Shown here one piece after another: positions 17,350 through 25,427 of a stretch of 33,358 nucleotides of DNA. How positions within the stretch are numbered: the stretch's first letter is position 1; every line of letters begins with the position of its first letter. The translations under genes and the position numbers were made by a program. The notes beneath the pieces were generated by a model that was given only the letters and a program-made list of their open reading frames with translations, was not told the DNA's origin and searched no databases. The DNA is from Haloarculaceae archaeon H-GB1-1 (GTDB taxonomy: Archaea > Halobacteriota > Halobacteria > Halobacteriales > Haloarculaceae), in NCBI GenBank assembly GCA_029688825.1, contig JARUKX010000042.1, forward strand, positions 1-33,358, in the 5' to 3' direction.

Positions 17350-18396
17350 CTACAGCAACGTGTAGACGTTCGACTCGTAGACCGTGCGGACGCGGCCGCC
17401 CCAGTCGTGGGTGTACGTGTCGATGACGTCCTGCGCGACGTCGCCACGGAGGTACTTGACGATGCCGCGGTCGCCGGTTCGATCCCGCATGTGGGTCGTG
17501 AAGAAGTGCCTGAAGTAATGGGGCGTCACGTTCTCGGCCGCGCTCGCGCCTGTTCGGTACCACCCCGCCGATTGTGCATGCATCCGAACCGTTCGACGGA
17601 CCATCGCGGGGGTCAGTCGCCGGCCCCATTCGTCCGTCGTACTACAGAACACCGGCTCCGCCGGAGACCGAGCGTCCGGTCTGGCGAGGAGCCACCGACT
17701 CAACACCGATTTCAGCTCGGCGTCCACTGGAATGACAGTGTCGCGCTTTCGCTTGTTCGACGCCGTTCGCGTCTCACCGTTGTGCTCGGCACCCCGGGCC
17801 GGGTCGTTGTCGACGAACAGCGAGTCCGGGCGGCCGGCGATTGCGACACGGGGGTTGACGCCGTCGGTCGGCACGCCGTCGAGGTGGAGGTCCTGCAGGT
17901 CGAGATTGCAGAGTTCGCCGACGCGCATTCCCGTCTTCAGCAGCGTGACGAAGATGGAGCGGTCGAGTGGGTGAGTGATATCGGTCAGGAACGATCGCAT
18001 CTCGTCGAGCGACACGTCACGCCGGGTCGGATCGGTATCGATGCTCTCGTCCATCTCCTCTCGGACGAGCGCCATCGGATTGGCGTCGAACGCACCGACC
18101 TGCGTCATGTACGAGTAGAACCGATGGAGGTAGGACGCGTACGTCGCCACGGTACTCGGTGAGCAGTCGTCCCGGAGCGAGTGAACCCACGCCATGCACT
18201 CCCGACGACCGACGGAGCCGAGCGAATCGACCGCCTGGCCCGTCGTCGTCGGGTCGGTGACGAACGACTCGAACTCACGGAGGACGCGCTCGTACGCGTC
18301 GAGGGTACGCTGACTCTTGCCGTGGAACGTCAGCTCGTCGACGTAGTACTCGATGGGGTCGTCGTCGGGGTCGAGTTCGTCACCGACGGTTCCCAT
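17350..18396 (-). CDS. Tyrosine recombinase / phage-type integrase
   Basis: This 348-residue site-specific recombinase has a SAM-like N-terminal core-binding domain (about 15-110, with GKSQRTLDAYERVLREFESFV) and a C-terminal catalytic domain. The catalytic set is visible: Arg158 (TGMRVGEL), a Lys in KRKRDTVIPV, His293-x-x-Arg296 (HYFRH), His330 (THDW) and a nucleophile Tyr, probably Tyr340 (RTVYESN). It therefore looks intact. An earlier in-frame ATG at 18423 exists. The start at 18396 gives only a 17-bp overlap with the upstream RHH gene, which suggests an operon. It could belong to an integrated element or be a resident chromosomal recombinase; no tRNA or att repeat was seen. Confidence 0.9.
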   Translation of the reverse strand: MGTVGDELDPDDDPIEYYVDELTFHGKSQRTLDAYERVLREFESFVTDPTTTGQAVDSLGSVGRRECMAWVHSLRDDCSPSTVATYASYLHRFYSYMTQVGAFDANPMALVREEMDESIDTDPTRRDVSLDEMRSFLTDITHPLDRSIFVTLLKTGMRVGELCNLDLQDLHLDGVPTDGVNPRVAIAGRPDSLFVDNDPARGAEHNGETRTASNKRKRDTVIPVDAELKSVLSRWLLARPDARSPAEPVFCSTTDEWGRRLTPAMVRRTVRMHAQSAGWYRTGASAAENVTPHYFRHFFTTHMRDRTGDRGIVKYLRGDVAQDVIDTYTHDWGGRVRTVYESNVYTLL

Positions 18397-18781
18397 CGGT
18401 CCCCTCCAGTAGCGTGTAGCCACCGTCCCGCCCGCTGTACTGGATCTCGTTGGCTTGCTGCAGTTCGCCGAGCGCCGCGTCGAGGCGGTCTTCGATGTCC
18501 TCAGAGAGGGCCTCGACGAGTTCGTCCCACGACGCTGGCCCCCGTTCGCGGAGAATCCCGCGCACCCGGTCTTCCACCCCGTCGACCCCAGGGGTTTCGT
18601 CCCGAGAAGCGCCTTCCTCGACGGCGGGTTCGAACTTCCGTCGACCGGCCTGAACCATCGACCTGACGAACTCGCTCTGGGTCATGTCCAACCGGTCGGC
18701 GTCCTCGGCCCACTCGTCTTTTTGGTACTCGGGAACGTACGTCTTCACGACAGTCCGCTCGGTGTTGCCCTGCTCGGTCAT
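18380..18781 (-). CDS. RHH/winged-helix DNA-binding protein, probably DUF5805
   Basis: This protein has 133 residues. The N-terminal part (ERTVVKTYVPEYQKDEW, then MTQSEFVRSMVQAGRR) has the strand-helix-helix pattern of a ribbon-helix-helix domain. The C-terminal part (VRGILRERGPASWDELVEALS to GGYTLLEG) looks like a winged helix. It resembles DUF5805 proteins from memory. The start at 18781 (MTEQGNTERTVVK) fits the family; upstream in-frame ATGs at 18808 and 18874 are alternatives. A BoxA-like TATTCTTAT about 30 nt before 18808 slightly favours that one. It overlaps the recombinase gene by 17 bp and probably regulates or assists it (inference). Confidence 0.75.
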   Translation of the reverse strand: MTEQGNTERTVVKTYVPEYQKDEWAEDADRLDMTQSEFVRSMVQAGRRKFEPAVEEGASRDETPGVDGVEDRVRGILRERGPASWDELVEALSEDIEDRLDAALGELQQANEIQYSGRDGGYTLLEGTDGNRR

Positions 18782-19770
18782 CGTTCGTTCATCTTCTGCC
18801 AGGTACATCAATTTTCCCCAGGTCCGACGATAACTATTCTTATCGATTAGTCTGTGACCACTATTTCGACCCAATCGTCAAAATATGGTACTAGATAGGA
18901 TATTAGCGTCCTATATAATGTATGGCCTATATGTCTGCGGCAGATTTGGGGTCAGATACAGTATATTATCAGTCGACTTACGGTATGTTGGCCTCACCCA
19001 CACTCCGAAGCAGCTCGTTCCAGTACTGGCCGGTACTGTCCTCGGGATCGAATGAGTGGTGCGGGTGTCACGACACGAACTACTTCGTGACGCCGGTCCA
19101 GTCCTGGCTTGGGTCGCGCTGAAAGAGTTCACCCGACCGCTCGTCGTCGATGGTGCCCCGGTGGGGCGGTCGTCGAGCCAAATCTACCCTGCCTGCAGTA
19201 TCGTCGCCGACGCGACGGACACGGTGGGTGGGACGCTGGGCAGTCGGCCGATCTGTTGCTCGGCTCATACTGCGAAATCGCTCGACCGACGGTTTCGTCG
19301 ATCCCTGCCTATCGCGAATCACTAGACGGACGGTTCCGACTCACGCTCGTGTCTGAGACGCACGTTCGGTGGTATGGTGGACGGACGAATACCGTTATCC
19401 AAAACTGTCAGATGAAATGGTGAAGTAATTATTCATTTCCAGAAAATCGAGCGTGCTACCGAACACGTAAATCCTATACCGCTATATGCAACGTCCGATT
19501 CCGTGATTCGACTCGGCGTGTATTTTGTCGGACACGATTGCCGGAGACTGCTATCCAGTCGACCGACACCTCGCCGTCGAGTTGCAAAGGTCTCCTACTC
19601 ACGTTGAACCCGGTCAGGTCTGCGTACAGTCCCGCATTCGTGTTTACACGTCGACCTCCACGTATACCGTCGGTGCGAACGTGTGTTACAATGTGACAGT
19701 GTGGTCGGTGTGACGGCCGACCGAGTCGGCCGTGCCCGACCCTCGACCGCACACTGACAGTCCCCCATCC
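18782..19770. other. Gene-poor, partly AT-rich stretch of about 1 kb
   Basis: No intact gene is supported. The left end (18830-18990) is AT-rich and holds the promoter of the RHH gene. The middle contains a possible minus-strand coding relic, listed separately. The right end (19380-19770) is AT-richer again and leads into the broken substrate-binding protein gene. Several frames are open for 60-100 codons, but they have mixed composition and no recognisable motif. Confidence 0.6.
18978..19150 (-). pseudogene. Possible coding relic with in-frame stops
   Basis: Read on the minus strand, one frame gives a protein-like C-terminus: ELFQRDPSQDWTGVTK, stop, FVS, stop, HPHHSFDPEDSTGQYWNE, then LLRSVGEANIP and a terminal stop at 18978-18980. 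The composition is haloarchaeal and coherent across the two internal stops, which suggests a decayed gene end. I do not recognise a family, and chance similarity is possible. Confidence 0.25.
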
Positions 19771-20080
19771 ATGACACGAGGTACGCATGATTCGGCGTGT
19801 GGTATCGACAGACGAACGATGCTTCAGGCGGTGGGAGGCTCCGCCGTCGCGGCGGCGCTCACCGGCTGTAGCACACTCATCGAGGAAAGCGGGTCGACGA
19901 ACCAGTCCAGCAACGGCGGCGGGAGCGTTCCCGAAGAACCGATTCAGGCGGGTCTGCAGACCTTCACGGAGGCCGGCCGCCGTCCTCGGACTCCAGGCGC
20001 AGTACGGGGCCGAACTGGCCATCCAGCGCATCAACGAAGCCGGTGGCGTGGCCGGGCGCGAAATGAAACTCGACGTCGCC
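19771..20080 (+). pseudogene. Truncated, frameshifted ABC substrate-binding lipoprotein (branched-chain amino acid type)
   Basis: The N-terminus carries a twin-arginine signal with lipobox (DRRTMLQAVGGSAVAAALTGC). After a Ser/Gly linker comes PEEPIQAGLQTFTE, the start of a type I periplasmic binding fold. Near 19975 the frame shifts by one base, and the family sequence continues as AVLGLQAQYGAELAIQRINE then AGGVAGREMKLDV. It stops matching at about 20077, where it meets a minus-strand gene fragment. Only about 100 of an expected 400 or so residues remain, and no permease or ATPase genes follow. It is clearly non-functional. Confidence 0.75.
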
Positions 20081-20308
20081 CTGCCGTCGCAAGAGGTCGT
20101 AGCCACGCATGTTCTGATGGTTTCGAAGGGTGCCGAGCCCGTCGTCGAGGGCGGCTCTATCGGCCCCGGAGACCATGATTCGAGTCTCCAGTTCCTCGCT
20201 CGCGGGGTTGAAGTCCCACTGCGTGGCGTGGAAGGAGACGTCCGTCTCGTCGGTCGTGTCGACGTACGGACAGTCGTACTGGACCATATCCAGTTTCAGT
20301 GTTATCAT
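20072..20308 (-). pseudogene. N-terminal fragment of an HTH_10-type regulator
   Basis: Starting from the ATG at 20308, the minus strand encodes MITLKLDMVQYDCPYVDTTD, then HATQWDFNPASEELETRIMV and LRNHQNMRGYDLLRRQGDV. I recognise this as the sensor N-terminus of a haloarchaeal HTH regulator. The match ends at GDV (20072-20080). Beyond it the frame reads the antisense of the substrate-binding fragment. The C-terminal HTH_10 domain (about 130 residues) is missing, so the product would not bind DNA as its relatives do. Confidence 0.7.
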
Positions 20309-20462
20309 GTACCACGCCCTCCGACAGTAGGTACCCGATCCGTGGATGAAATTGTTACATCGTTGTCGGTACGAGTGTCCTCCCGCACTCCCACGACCGA
20401 GTGACCGCGGTTCCCGTCGTGCAGCGAGATCATCGCTGCTCGTCACTCACATTTGCCATACG

Positions 20463-20469
20463 ATTTATC
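20463..20469 (+). promoter_or_regulatory. BoxA-like element for the GAF kinase gene
   Basis: ATTTATC is centred about 27 nt before the GTG at 20493. This supports that GTG as the start of a leaderless transcript instead of the ATG at 20346. Confidence 0.4.
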
Positions 20470-20492
20470 TGGAACTCGAACCAAACCCGCGT

Positions 20493-21698
20493 GTGAGCGA
20501 CGACCAACCGGAGTTGGACCGGGGCCCGAGAGCAGCCCGAAACCAGCTCTACGCCATCATGGACCAGGATACCGGGCTGCAGGAGAAAGCAGACCGTGCT
20601 CTCGCGGTCGGCAAATCGTATCTTGGGGCCGAAAACGGACACCTCACGTACGTCGACCCAGCTCTCGAACACTGGGAGGCGATAGCGAGTACGGATTCGG
20701 ACGACGGTACGTTTCCGCCGGGACTCACGCTGGACCTCGACGCGACGTACTGTCGGCGAACGGTCGAAGACGACGCCTGTATCGCGCTCCACGACGCTCC
20801 GAATCAGGGGTGGGACGACGACCCGGCGTTCCAGGCCCACGGTCTCCACTGTTATCACGGCGTTCCGGTGACAGTCGGTGAATCGACGTACGGAACCGTC
20901 TGCTTCGTCTCCGAATCGCCCCGGGATGAAGCGTTCACGAGAGACGAGACGATGTTCGCCGAGCTGATCGGCTATCTGCTCGGTCAGGAGATCGAGCGGA
21001 GCCTCGACGAGGCGAAACTGACCGAGCGACAGCGGCTCGTCGAGGTGCTCAACCGTGTCTTCCGGCACAACCTACGCAACAAGCTGACCGTCGTCAGAGG
21101 AAACGCAGAGTACCTCCACTCCAGTGCGGACCATCGCGCAGATAGAATCGATGCCATTACCCAGGCAGTCGAGGATCTGCTGGAGACGATCGAATCCGCG
21201 CGCGAACTCGGCAGTCTCGTCATGGAGTCACGGGATCCGCTGGCCCTCGACGTCGAAGCGATCAGTATCGACGTCGCAACGCAGGTCCGGGAGACGTTCC
21301 CCGAGGCGTCGATAGGTGTCGAAGGCGCTGGCGAGGGTACGGCGACGACTATCAGAGCCTCTCCGATACTGGAACTCGCCCTCCGTGAGCTCGTGGAGAA
21401 CGCGGTCAAACACGGGGGATCGTCGCCTTCGGTGACGATTTCTTTCGCTCACGACGACCGCTACCTCTGTATTCACGTGACCGACGACGGACCCGGACTC
21501 CCCGAGAACGAGCGGCGGATCATCCGCCGCGGTGACGAGACGCCGTTGCGACACGGGAACGGGCTGGGTCTGTGGCTGGTCCAGTGGACGGCACAGCGGC
21601 TGGGTGGTGACGTCGACGCGTCGGTGTCGTCCGCGGGCACTACCATCACGCTCCGGCTTCCGTACGGACCGACGCGGATCGAATCCGTCCAGGAATGA
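20493..21698 (+). CDS. GAF-domain sensor histidine kinase
   Basis: This 401-residue haloarchaeal kinase has an N-terminal GAF-type sensor domain (about 20-165, with GKSYLGAENGHLTYVDP, ATYCRRTVEDDACIALHDA and GVPVTVGESTYGTVCFV). A HisKA-like dimerisation region follows, with His192 in FRHNLRNKL, then the ATPase domain: N-box ELVENAVKHG, G1 DDGPGLP and G2 GNGLGLWLVQWTAQRLGG. It has no membrane segments, so the signal is cytoplasmic. All catalytic boxes are intact, although both neighbours are pseudogenes. The GTG start at 20493 (VSDDQPELD) was chosen from the BoxA spacing; the in-frame extension to 20346 does not look haloarchaeal. No response regulator is adjacent. Confidence 0.88.
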   Translation: MSDDQPELDRGPRAARNQLYAIMDQDTGLQEKADRALAVGKSYLGAENGHLTYVDPALEHWEAIASTDSDDGTFPPGLTLDLDATYCRRTVEDDACIALHDAPNQGWDDDPAFQAHGLHCYHGVPVTVGESTYGTVCFVSESPRDEAFTRDETMFAELIGYLLGQEIERSLDEAKLTERQRLVEVLNRVFRHNLRNKLTVVRGNAEYLHSSADHRADRIDAITQAVEDLLETIESARELGSLVMESRDPLALDVEAISIDVATQVRETFPEASIGVEGAGEGTATTIRASPILELALRELVENAVKHGGSSPSVTISFAHDDRYLCIHVTDDGPGLPENERRIIRRGDETPLRHGNGLGLWLVQWTAQRLGGDVDASVSSAGTTITLRLPYGPTRIESVQE

Positions 21699-21768
21699 GC
21701 AACACCGTGGGGCGCGGTGTACATGTCCACGTCCAGGTTTTCGGGCGTCTGCACCCAACTAGATACAT

Positions 21769-22637
21769 GTGCCTGACTCTGTCACGCACGACCGACTCGA
21801 AGCCCGGCCCGTGAGCGAGGAGACCTTCTTATTCGTCGACGACCCACATTTCGACGCGGAGAACGGCTGTATCGTGACCGGCGGCACGTCCGGAATCGGA
21901 CGCGCAACGGCGCTGGCGATGGCCGCGAACGGGCTGACCGTCGCCGCGACCGACGTCGACGAGGTCGTCTGGGCGAAACGGCGTCGATGGCCGACTCGCT
22001 CGATCCGTCGGGGACCATCGAGACGATTCCCGCGGATCTCACCGACGACGCCGACCTCGAAGCGATCGTCGAGGCTGCGGCCGGATTGGGGACAGTGTGA
22101 TACCTGGCGAACGCCGCGGGGATGCAACACATCGACGCCATCGAGGACTTTCCGATGGAAACGTACGACCGAATGCATCAAATCATGCTTCGAGCCCCAC
22201 TCGCCCTCTCGAAGCAGGTCGTTCCACACGTTCGGCGGACCGGCGACGGCGTCGGCGTCGTCGGGAACATGGCTTCGGTCCATGGCCACTACGTTACCGC
22301 CGACGTGGTGGGATACAACGTCTCGAAGTTCGGGCTTCGGGGGCTGACCCAGTCGATCGCCGCCGAGGGTGGCGACGGCCTCCGCTCGTTCTCGGTGAGC
22401 ACTGGCTACGTGAAGACGCCGCTCGTCACCGACCAAATTCCCGACACAGCCGATCAGCGCGGCCTCTCGGTCGACGAGGTCATCGACGACGTGATGCTCG
22501 GCCAGTCCCGCGTCAAAGAGATGATGGACCCCGTCGACGTCGCCAATCTGTTCGTCTTCGGGTTCTCGACGCACGCCCAGCACCTCAACGGGGGCGACCT
22601 ACTCTTCGACGGCGGGATGACGTTGACCTACGAGTGA
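21769..22637 (+). pseudogene. Broken short-chain dehydrogenase (3-hydroxybutyrate dehydrogenase-like)
   Basis: The N-terminus has the Rossmann motif TGGTSGIGRA (starts possible at GTG 21769 or 21811). Near 21966 the frame slips, equivalent to one lost base, and the family sequence resumes as LGETASMADSLDPSG to AAAGLGTV. An in-frame TGA at 22097-22099 then interrupts it. From 22100 it continues intact (YLANAAGMQHIDAIEDFPME), with catalytic Ser and the YxxxK motif (GYNVSKFG) and GYVKTPLVTDQI, which resembles 3-hydroxybutyrate dehydrogenases. With one frameshift and one nonsense codon, a full-length enzyme cannot be made. An internal ATG at 22122 would yield only the C-terminal half, without the NAD site. 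Confidence 0.8.
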
Positions 22638-22929
22638 GCAGGGCGGGTCCGTATCCGTATCGGCGCTCTATCGGTCGATTAGCCAGAAACGACAGCTAAC
22701 AAGCATATGTAATCCGTCAATCATCCGTCTCGCCCCAGACTCATAAACTATATGTCGATATACAGAATGGCTGGCGTTCGACGATCCCGTTGCCAGTTCG
22801 GATTTCTACAAACTGCTTTTCAGTGACCTGTAGAGGTGCGTTATTCCGCATTTGCCCTTGCAGCGGAGATCCCGAAACAATTCTCAGAGAATGCAAGCGG
22901 TTTAGGAAGCGACTGAGCGAACGAGAGTA

Positions 22930-24222
22930 TTAGTCCTCGGACGTCATCGAAGTTGCTGGTTCCGGAGGAGTAGGAGAAGGTGGCTCGTGCGTTCCGAACT
23001 CAGGGTGGGTCTCTTCCATCCAGACGTACACGACTGCACCAGACGCGAACATCAGGAGTGCAGTCATGTAGAATGCAGCCTCGGCGTTCACGAACTCCAT
23101 CGAGAGGCCGATCAGGATGGCTCCGACGGCATAGCCGGAGTCGCGCCACATCCGGTAGACGCCCATCCCTGCAGACCGCCACGTCGGGTGGGCGGCGTCG
23201 CTCGGCACAGTCATCAGGTTCGGATACAGTAACGCCATGCCGAGACCGGAGATACCGGCCAAAACTGCCCACGCGAGATACCCCTCGACGAGTACCATTC
23301 CAAGGACGCCGGCACCGGCAAGGAACATGCCCCAGATGACGGGCGGCCGGCGACCAATACGATCACCGAATCCACCGGTCGCAATCTGGAGGAAGTACAT
23401 CGCGCTGTGGACGCCGACGACGACACCGACAGCCGCAATACCAAGGCCCTGGCTCACCAGATACAGCGGGACGGCGATCCAGAACAGGGTATCCACGAAG
23501 TTCTCGATGTGTCCTGCCTGAGCCGCAGCGAACAGCGTCTTGTCACCGTAGGTCGCTCGCTTCACCACCTCGTTGAACGGCAGGTTCGCGTCGTGGTGGT
23601 CGTCGTCTCCCTCGGCCTGGGCATACTGGACGGTCTCCTCGATCAGGAAGATCGAGATGAGGAACGCCAGCACGACGACGACGGCGAGGAAGTAGAACGG
23701 CTCCGGCCGGAGGCTCCACTGGCCGGCAATAACGCCAGTAAGCCATGCCCCGACGGCAACGCCAGTGTAGCCGAATGACTCGTCGATGCCGACCGCAAGG
23801 CCACGCTGCTCGGGTCCTGCGAGGTCGATCTTCGCGTTGATCGCCATACTCCACGTCAACGCTTGGTTGATACCGAGCAGGATGTTCCCGACGGTGATCC
23901 AACCCCAACTCGGTGCGAAGATGAGGATGACCGGCAAGGGGAGTGCCGTCGCCCACCCGGCGACGAGTACTGGCTTGCGGCCGTACTCCTCGCCCCATTT
24001 GCCAGCGTAGAGATTGAGGATCGACTTCACGATTCCGAACGAGACGACGAACGAACCGATAACCAGGAACGACTCGACGCCGAGTACCTCTTCGCCCAGA
24101 ACGGGGACGACGGTCCGTTCGGACCCGATGGTTAGGCCGGTGGCGAACACCAGCAGGACGTGGAGTGAGAACTGCCCGAGATGCTCGCGGATTCCGTGTT
24201 CGATTTCGGTACCTGTTCGCAT
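22930..24222 (-). CDS. MFS transporter in a rhodanese/MBL operon
   Basis: This is a 430-residue carrier with about 12 membrane helices. The loop 2-3 motif is recognisable (GKWGEEYGRKPVLVAG), with a related motif in the second half (GGFGDRIGRRPPVI). A His/Asp-rich cytoplasmic loop (EGDDDHHDANLPFNEVV) separates the two halves. The C-terminus is Pro/Thr-rich. The gene starts 3 bp after the stop of the rhodanese-MBL gene, so the two are almost certainly co-transcribed. A sulfur compound as substrate is plausible from context but not shown by sequence. Confidence 0.9.
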   Translation of the reverse strand: MRTGTEIEHGIREHLGQFSLHVLLVFATGLTIGSERTVVPVLGEEVLGVESFLVIGSFVVSFGIVKSILNLYAGKWGEEYGRKPVLVAGWATALPLPVILIFAPSWGWITVGNILLGINQALTWSMAINAKIDLAGPEQRGLAVGIDESFGYTGVAVGAWLTGVIAGQWSLRPEPFYFLAVVVVLAFLISIFLIEETVQYAQAEGDDDHHDANLPFNEVVKRATYGDKTLFAAAQAGHIENFVDTLFWIAVPLYLVSQGLGIAAVGVVVGVHSAMYFLQIATGGFGDRIGRRPPVIWGMFLAGAGVLGMVLVEGYLAWAVLAGISGLGMALLYPNLMTVPSDAAHPTWRSAGMGVYRMWRDSGYAVGAILIGLSMEFVNAEAAFYMTALLMFASGAVVYVWMEETHPEFGTHEPPSPTPPEPATSMTSED

Positions 24223-24225
24223 GGA

Positions 24226-25338
24226 TCACTCCGCTGCGCAGTTGTTGGGCCCCAGTTCCAACTCGGCCAGTTCGTCCGTAGGGACCGATTCCTGTCCCAC
24301 GTTCGTCCGCTTGACGCGTTCGAAGTTCGGGGGGTGATCCGGGATGTCAGAAGCGAGTTCGCGGGTGAACTCCGCCCGGTCACGACCGAGATCGTCGTTC
24401 CGTTCCGCGACCTCCGCAAGGGTCGCGGTCACCGGAGGTTCGGGCGAGCCAGGATCGTGTGCTGGCAGGATCAACGCGTCGTCCGGCTGTTCGAGCAATC
24501 GCTGGAGGCTCTCGTAGAGCGTCGCCGCGTTCTGCTCGACGTCGGAATCTTCGATTCCCGCTTCGACACCGAGTTCGACGCGGCCCACGCTCTCGTGGAA
24601 GAGCGTATCGCCCGTGATCAGGGCTGCGCCGACGATGTCGAACGAGACGCTCCCCTCGCTGTGTCCCGGTGTGTGTATACCCTCGATATCAAGACTCCCG
24701 ACCGACACAGTCTGTCCATCCTCGACCGGCGTCGCGTCGATGGCGAGTGCATCCTGCGGGTGGAGATAGTAGGGGACGCCGTGACGGGCGGCGAGTTCTG
24801 CCGCACCCGAGACGTGGTCGGCGTGGGCGTGCGTGTCGAAGACGCCGACGAGTTCAGCGTCGTTCTCCTCGACAATCGCCTCGTATTCGTCGAGATAGTG
24901 CGACGGGTCGAAGACAGCGGCTTCACCATCGGAAACGAGAACGTGCGAGAGGCAGCCCTTCCCTGGACGTGCGACCTGAATGAGCGTCCCATCGAGATCT
25001 GCGGGCACCTCCGCGTGTCGGTGGACACGGCTCCAGCCGTTCATCCCGTCGGTGAGGGTCACCGCATCGTAGTCTAACTCTTGGAGGACGTCTGTCGCGG
25101 TTTGAGAGACGACGCCTGCGGCACAGACCGTAACCATCCGCTCGTCACGGGGAAGATCTGAGAGTGCCTCCCTGGCCTGTTCAGGGTCGTTAGTCAGTTC
25201 GTCGTAGACATCGACGTTGATGCTGCCCCGGATATGCCAGTCCTCGAAATCCGCTTCGTGGCGAATATCGAGGACGAGCGGTTCGTCCTCACCATCTCGC
25301 AATTGATCGCTGAGTTCTTCCGGCGTTATCTCCTGCAT
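24226..25338 (-). CDS. Rhodanese / metallo-beta-lactamase fusion (persulfide dioxygenase-like)
   Basis: This is a 370-residue fusion. Residues 1-105 form a rhodanese domain (LVLDIRHEADFEDWHIRGSI) with the likely sulfur-carrying Cys72 in VCAAGVVS. Residues 115-300 form an MBL-fold hydrolase with metal ligands in HAHADH (170-175), His226 (TPGHSEG), Asp244 (ITGDTLF) and His294 (PAHDPG). ETHE1/Blh persulfide dioxygenases share this MBL type, and rhodanese fusions of it act in sulfide and persulfide metabolism. Here the rhodanese domain is N-terminal. The C-terminal 70 residues (TLAEVAERNDDLGRDRAEF onward) are an extension. It is the first gene of an operon with the MFS carrier and divergent from an HTH_10 regulator. 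Confidence 0.9.
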   Translation of the reverse strand: MQEITPEELSDQLRDGEDEPLVLDIRHEADFEDWHIRGSINVDVYDELTNDPEQAREALSDLPRDERMVTVCAAGVVSQTATDVLQELDYDAVTLTDGMNGWSRVHRHAEVPADLDGTLIQVARPGKGCLSHVLVSDGEAAVFDPSHYLDEYEAIVEENDAELVGVFDTHAHADHVSGAAELAARHGVPYYLHPQDALAIDATPVEDGQTVSVGSLDIEGIHTPGHSEGSVSFDIVGAALITGDTLFHESVGRVELGVEAGIEDSDVEQNAATLYESLQRLLEQPDDALILPAHDPGSPEPPVTATLAEVAERNDDLGRDRAEFTRELASDIPDHPPNFERVKRTNVGQESVPTDELAELELGPNNCAAE

Positions 25339-25377
25339 CGATATTCCTGACTAGTGGGGAAATTTGCATATAGGCGC

Positions 25378-25395
25378 TGCCGGACATGACCGGCA
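25378..25395. promoter_or_regulatory. Perfect inverted repeat in a divergent promoter, candidate operator
   Basis: TGCCGG, six spacer bases and CCGGCA form an 18-bp dyad in the 89-bp gap between the rhodanese-MBL gene and the HTH_10 gene. A TATA-like element for the minus-strand gene (about 25366-25372) lies right beside it. A regulator bound here would cover both promoters. Confidence 0.5.
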
Positions 25396-25427
25396 CCGTT
25401 ACTTCTTCCCAGCCCGAAGTCGATCGT

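Noticed and set aside
17350-18396. tRNA gene as integration target of the recombinase
   Set aside because: No T-loop (GGTTCRANNCC-like) or cloverleaf was found in the flanks on either strand by eye.
19474-20106. Long minus-strand open frame antisense to the substrate-binding fragment
   Set aside because: Composition is Arg/Ser-rich with no motif. It is a mirror of the plus-strand remnant and intergenic DNA.
22881-22891. TTCTC-A-GAGAA palindrome between the SDR remnant and the MFS gene
   Set aside because: Short, 39 bp past the end of the MFS gene, and no T-run follows. It could be chance or a weak terminator stem and is not supportable.
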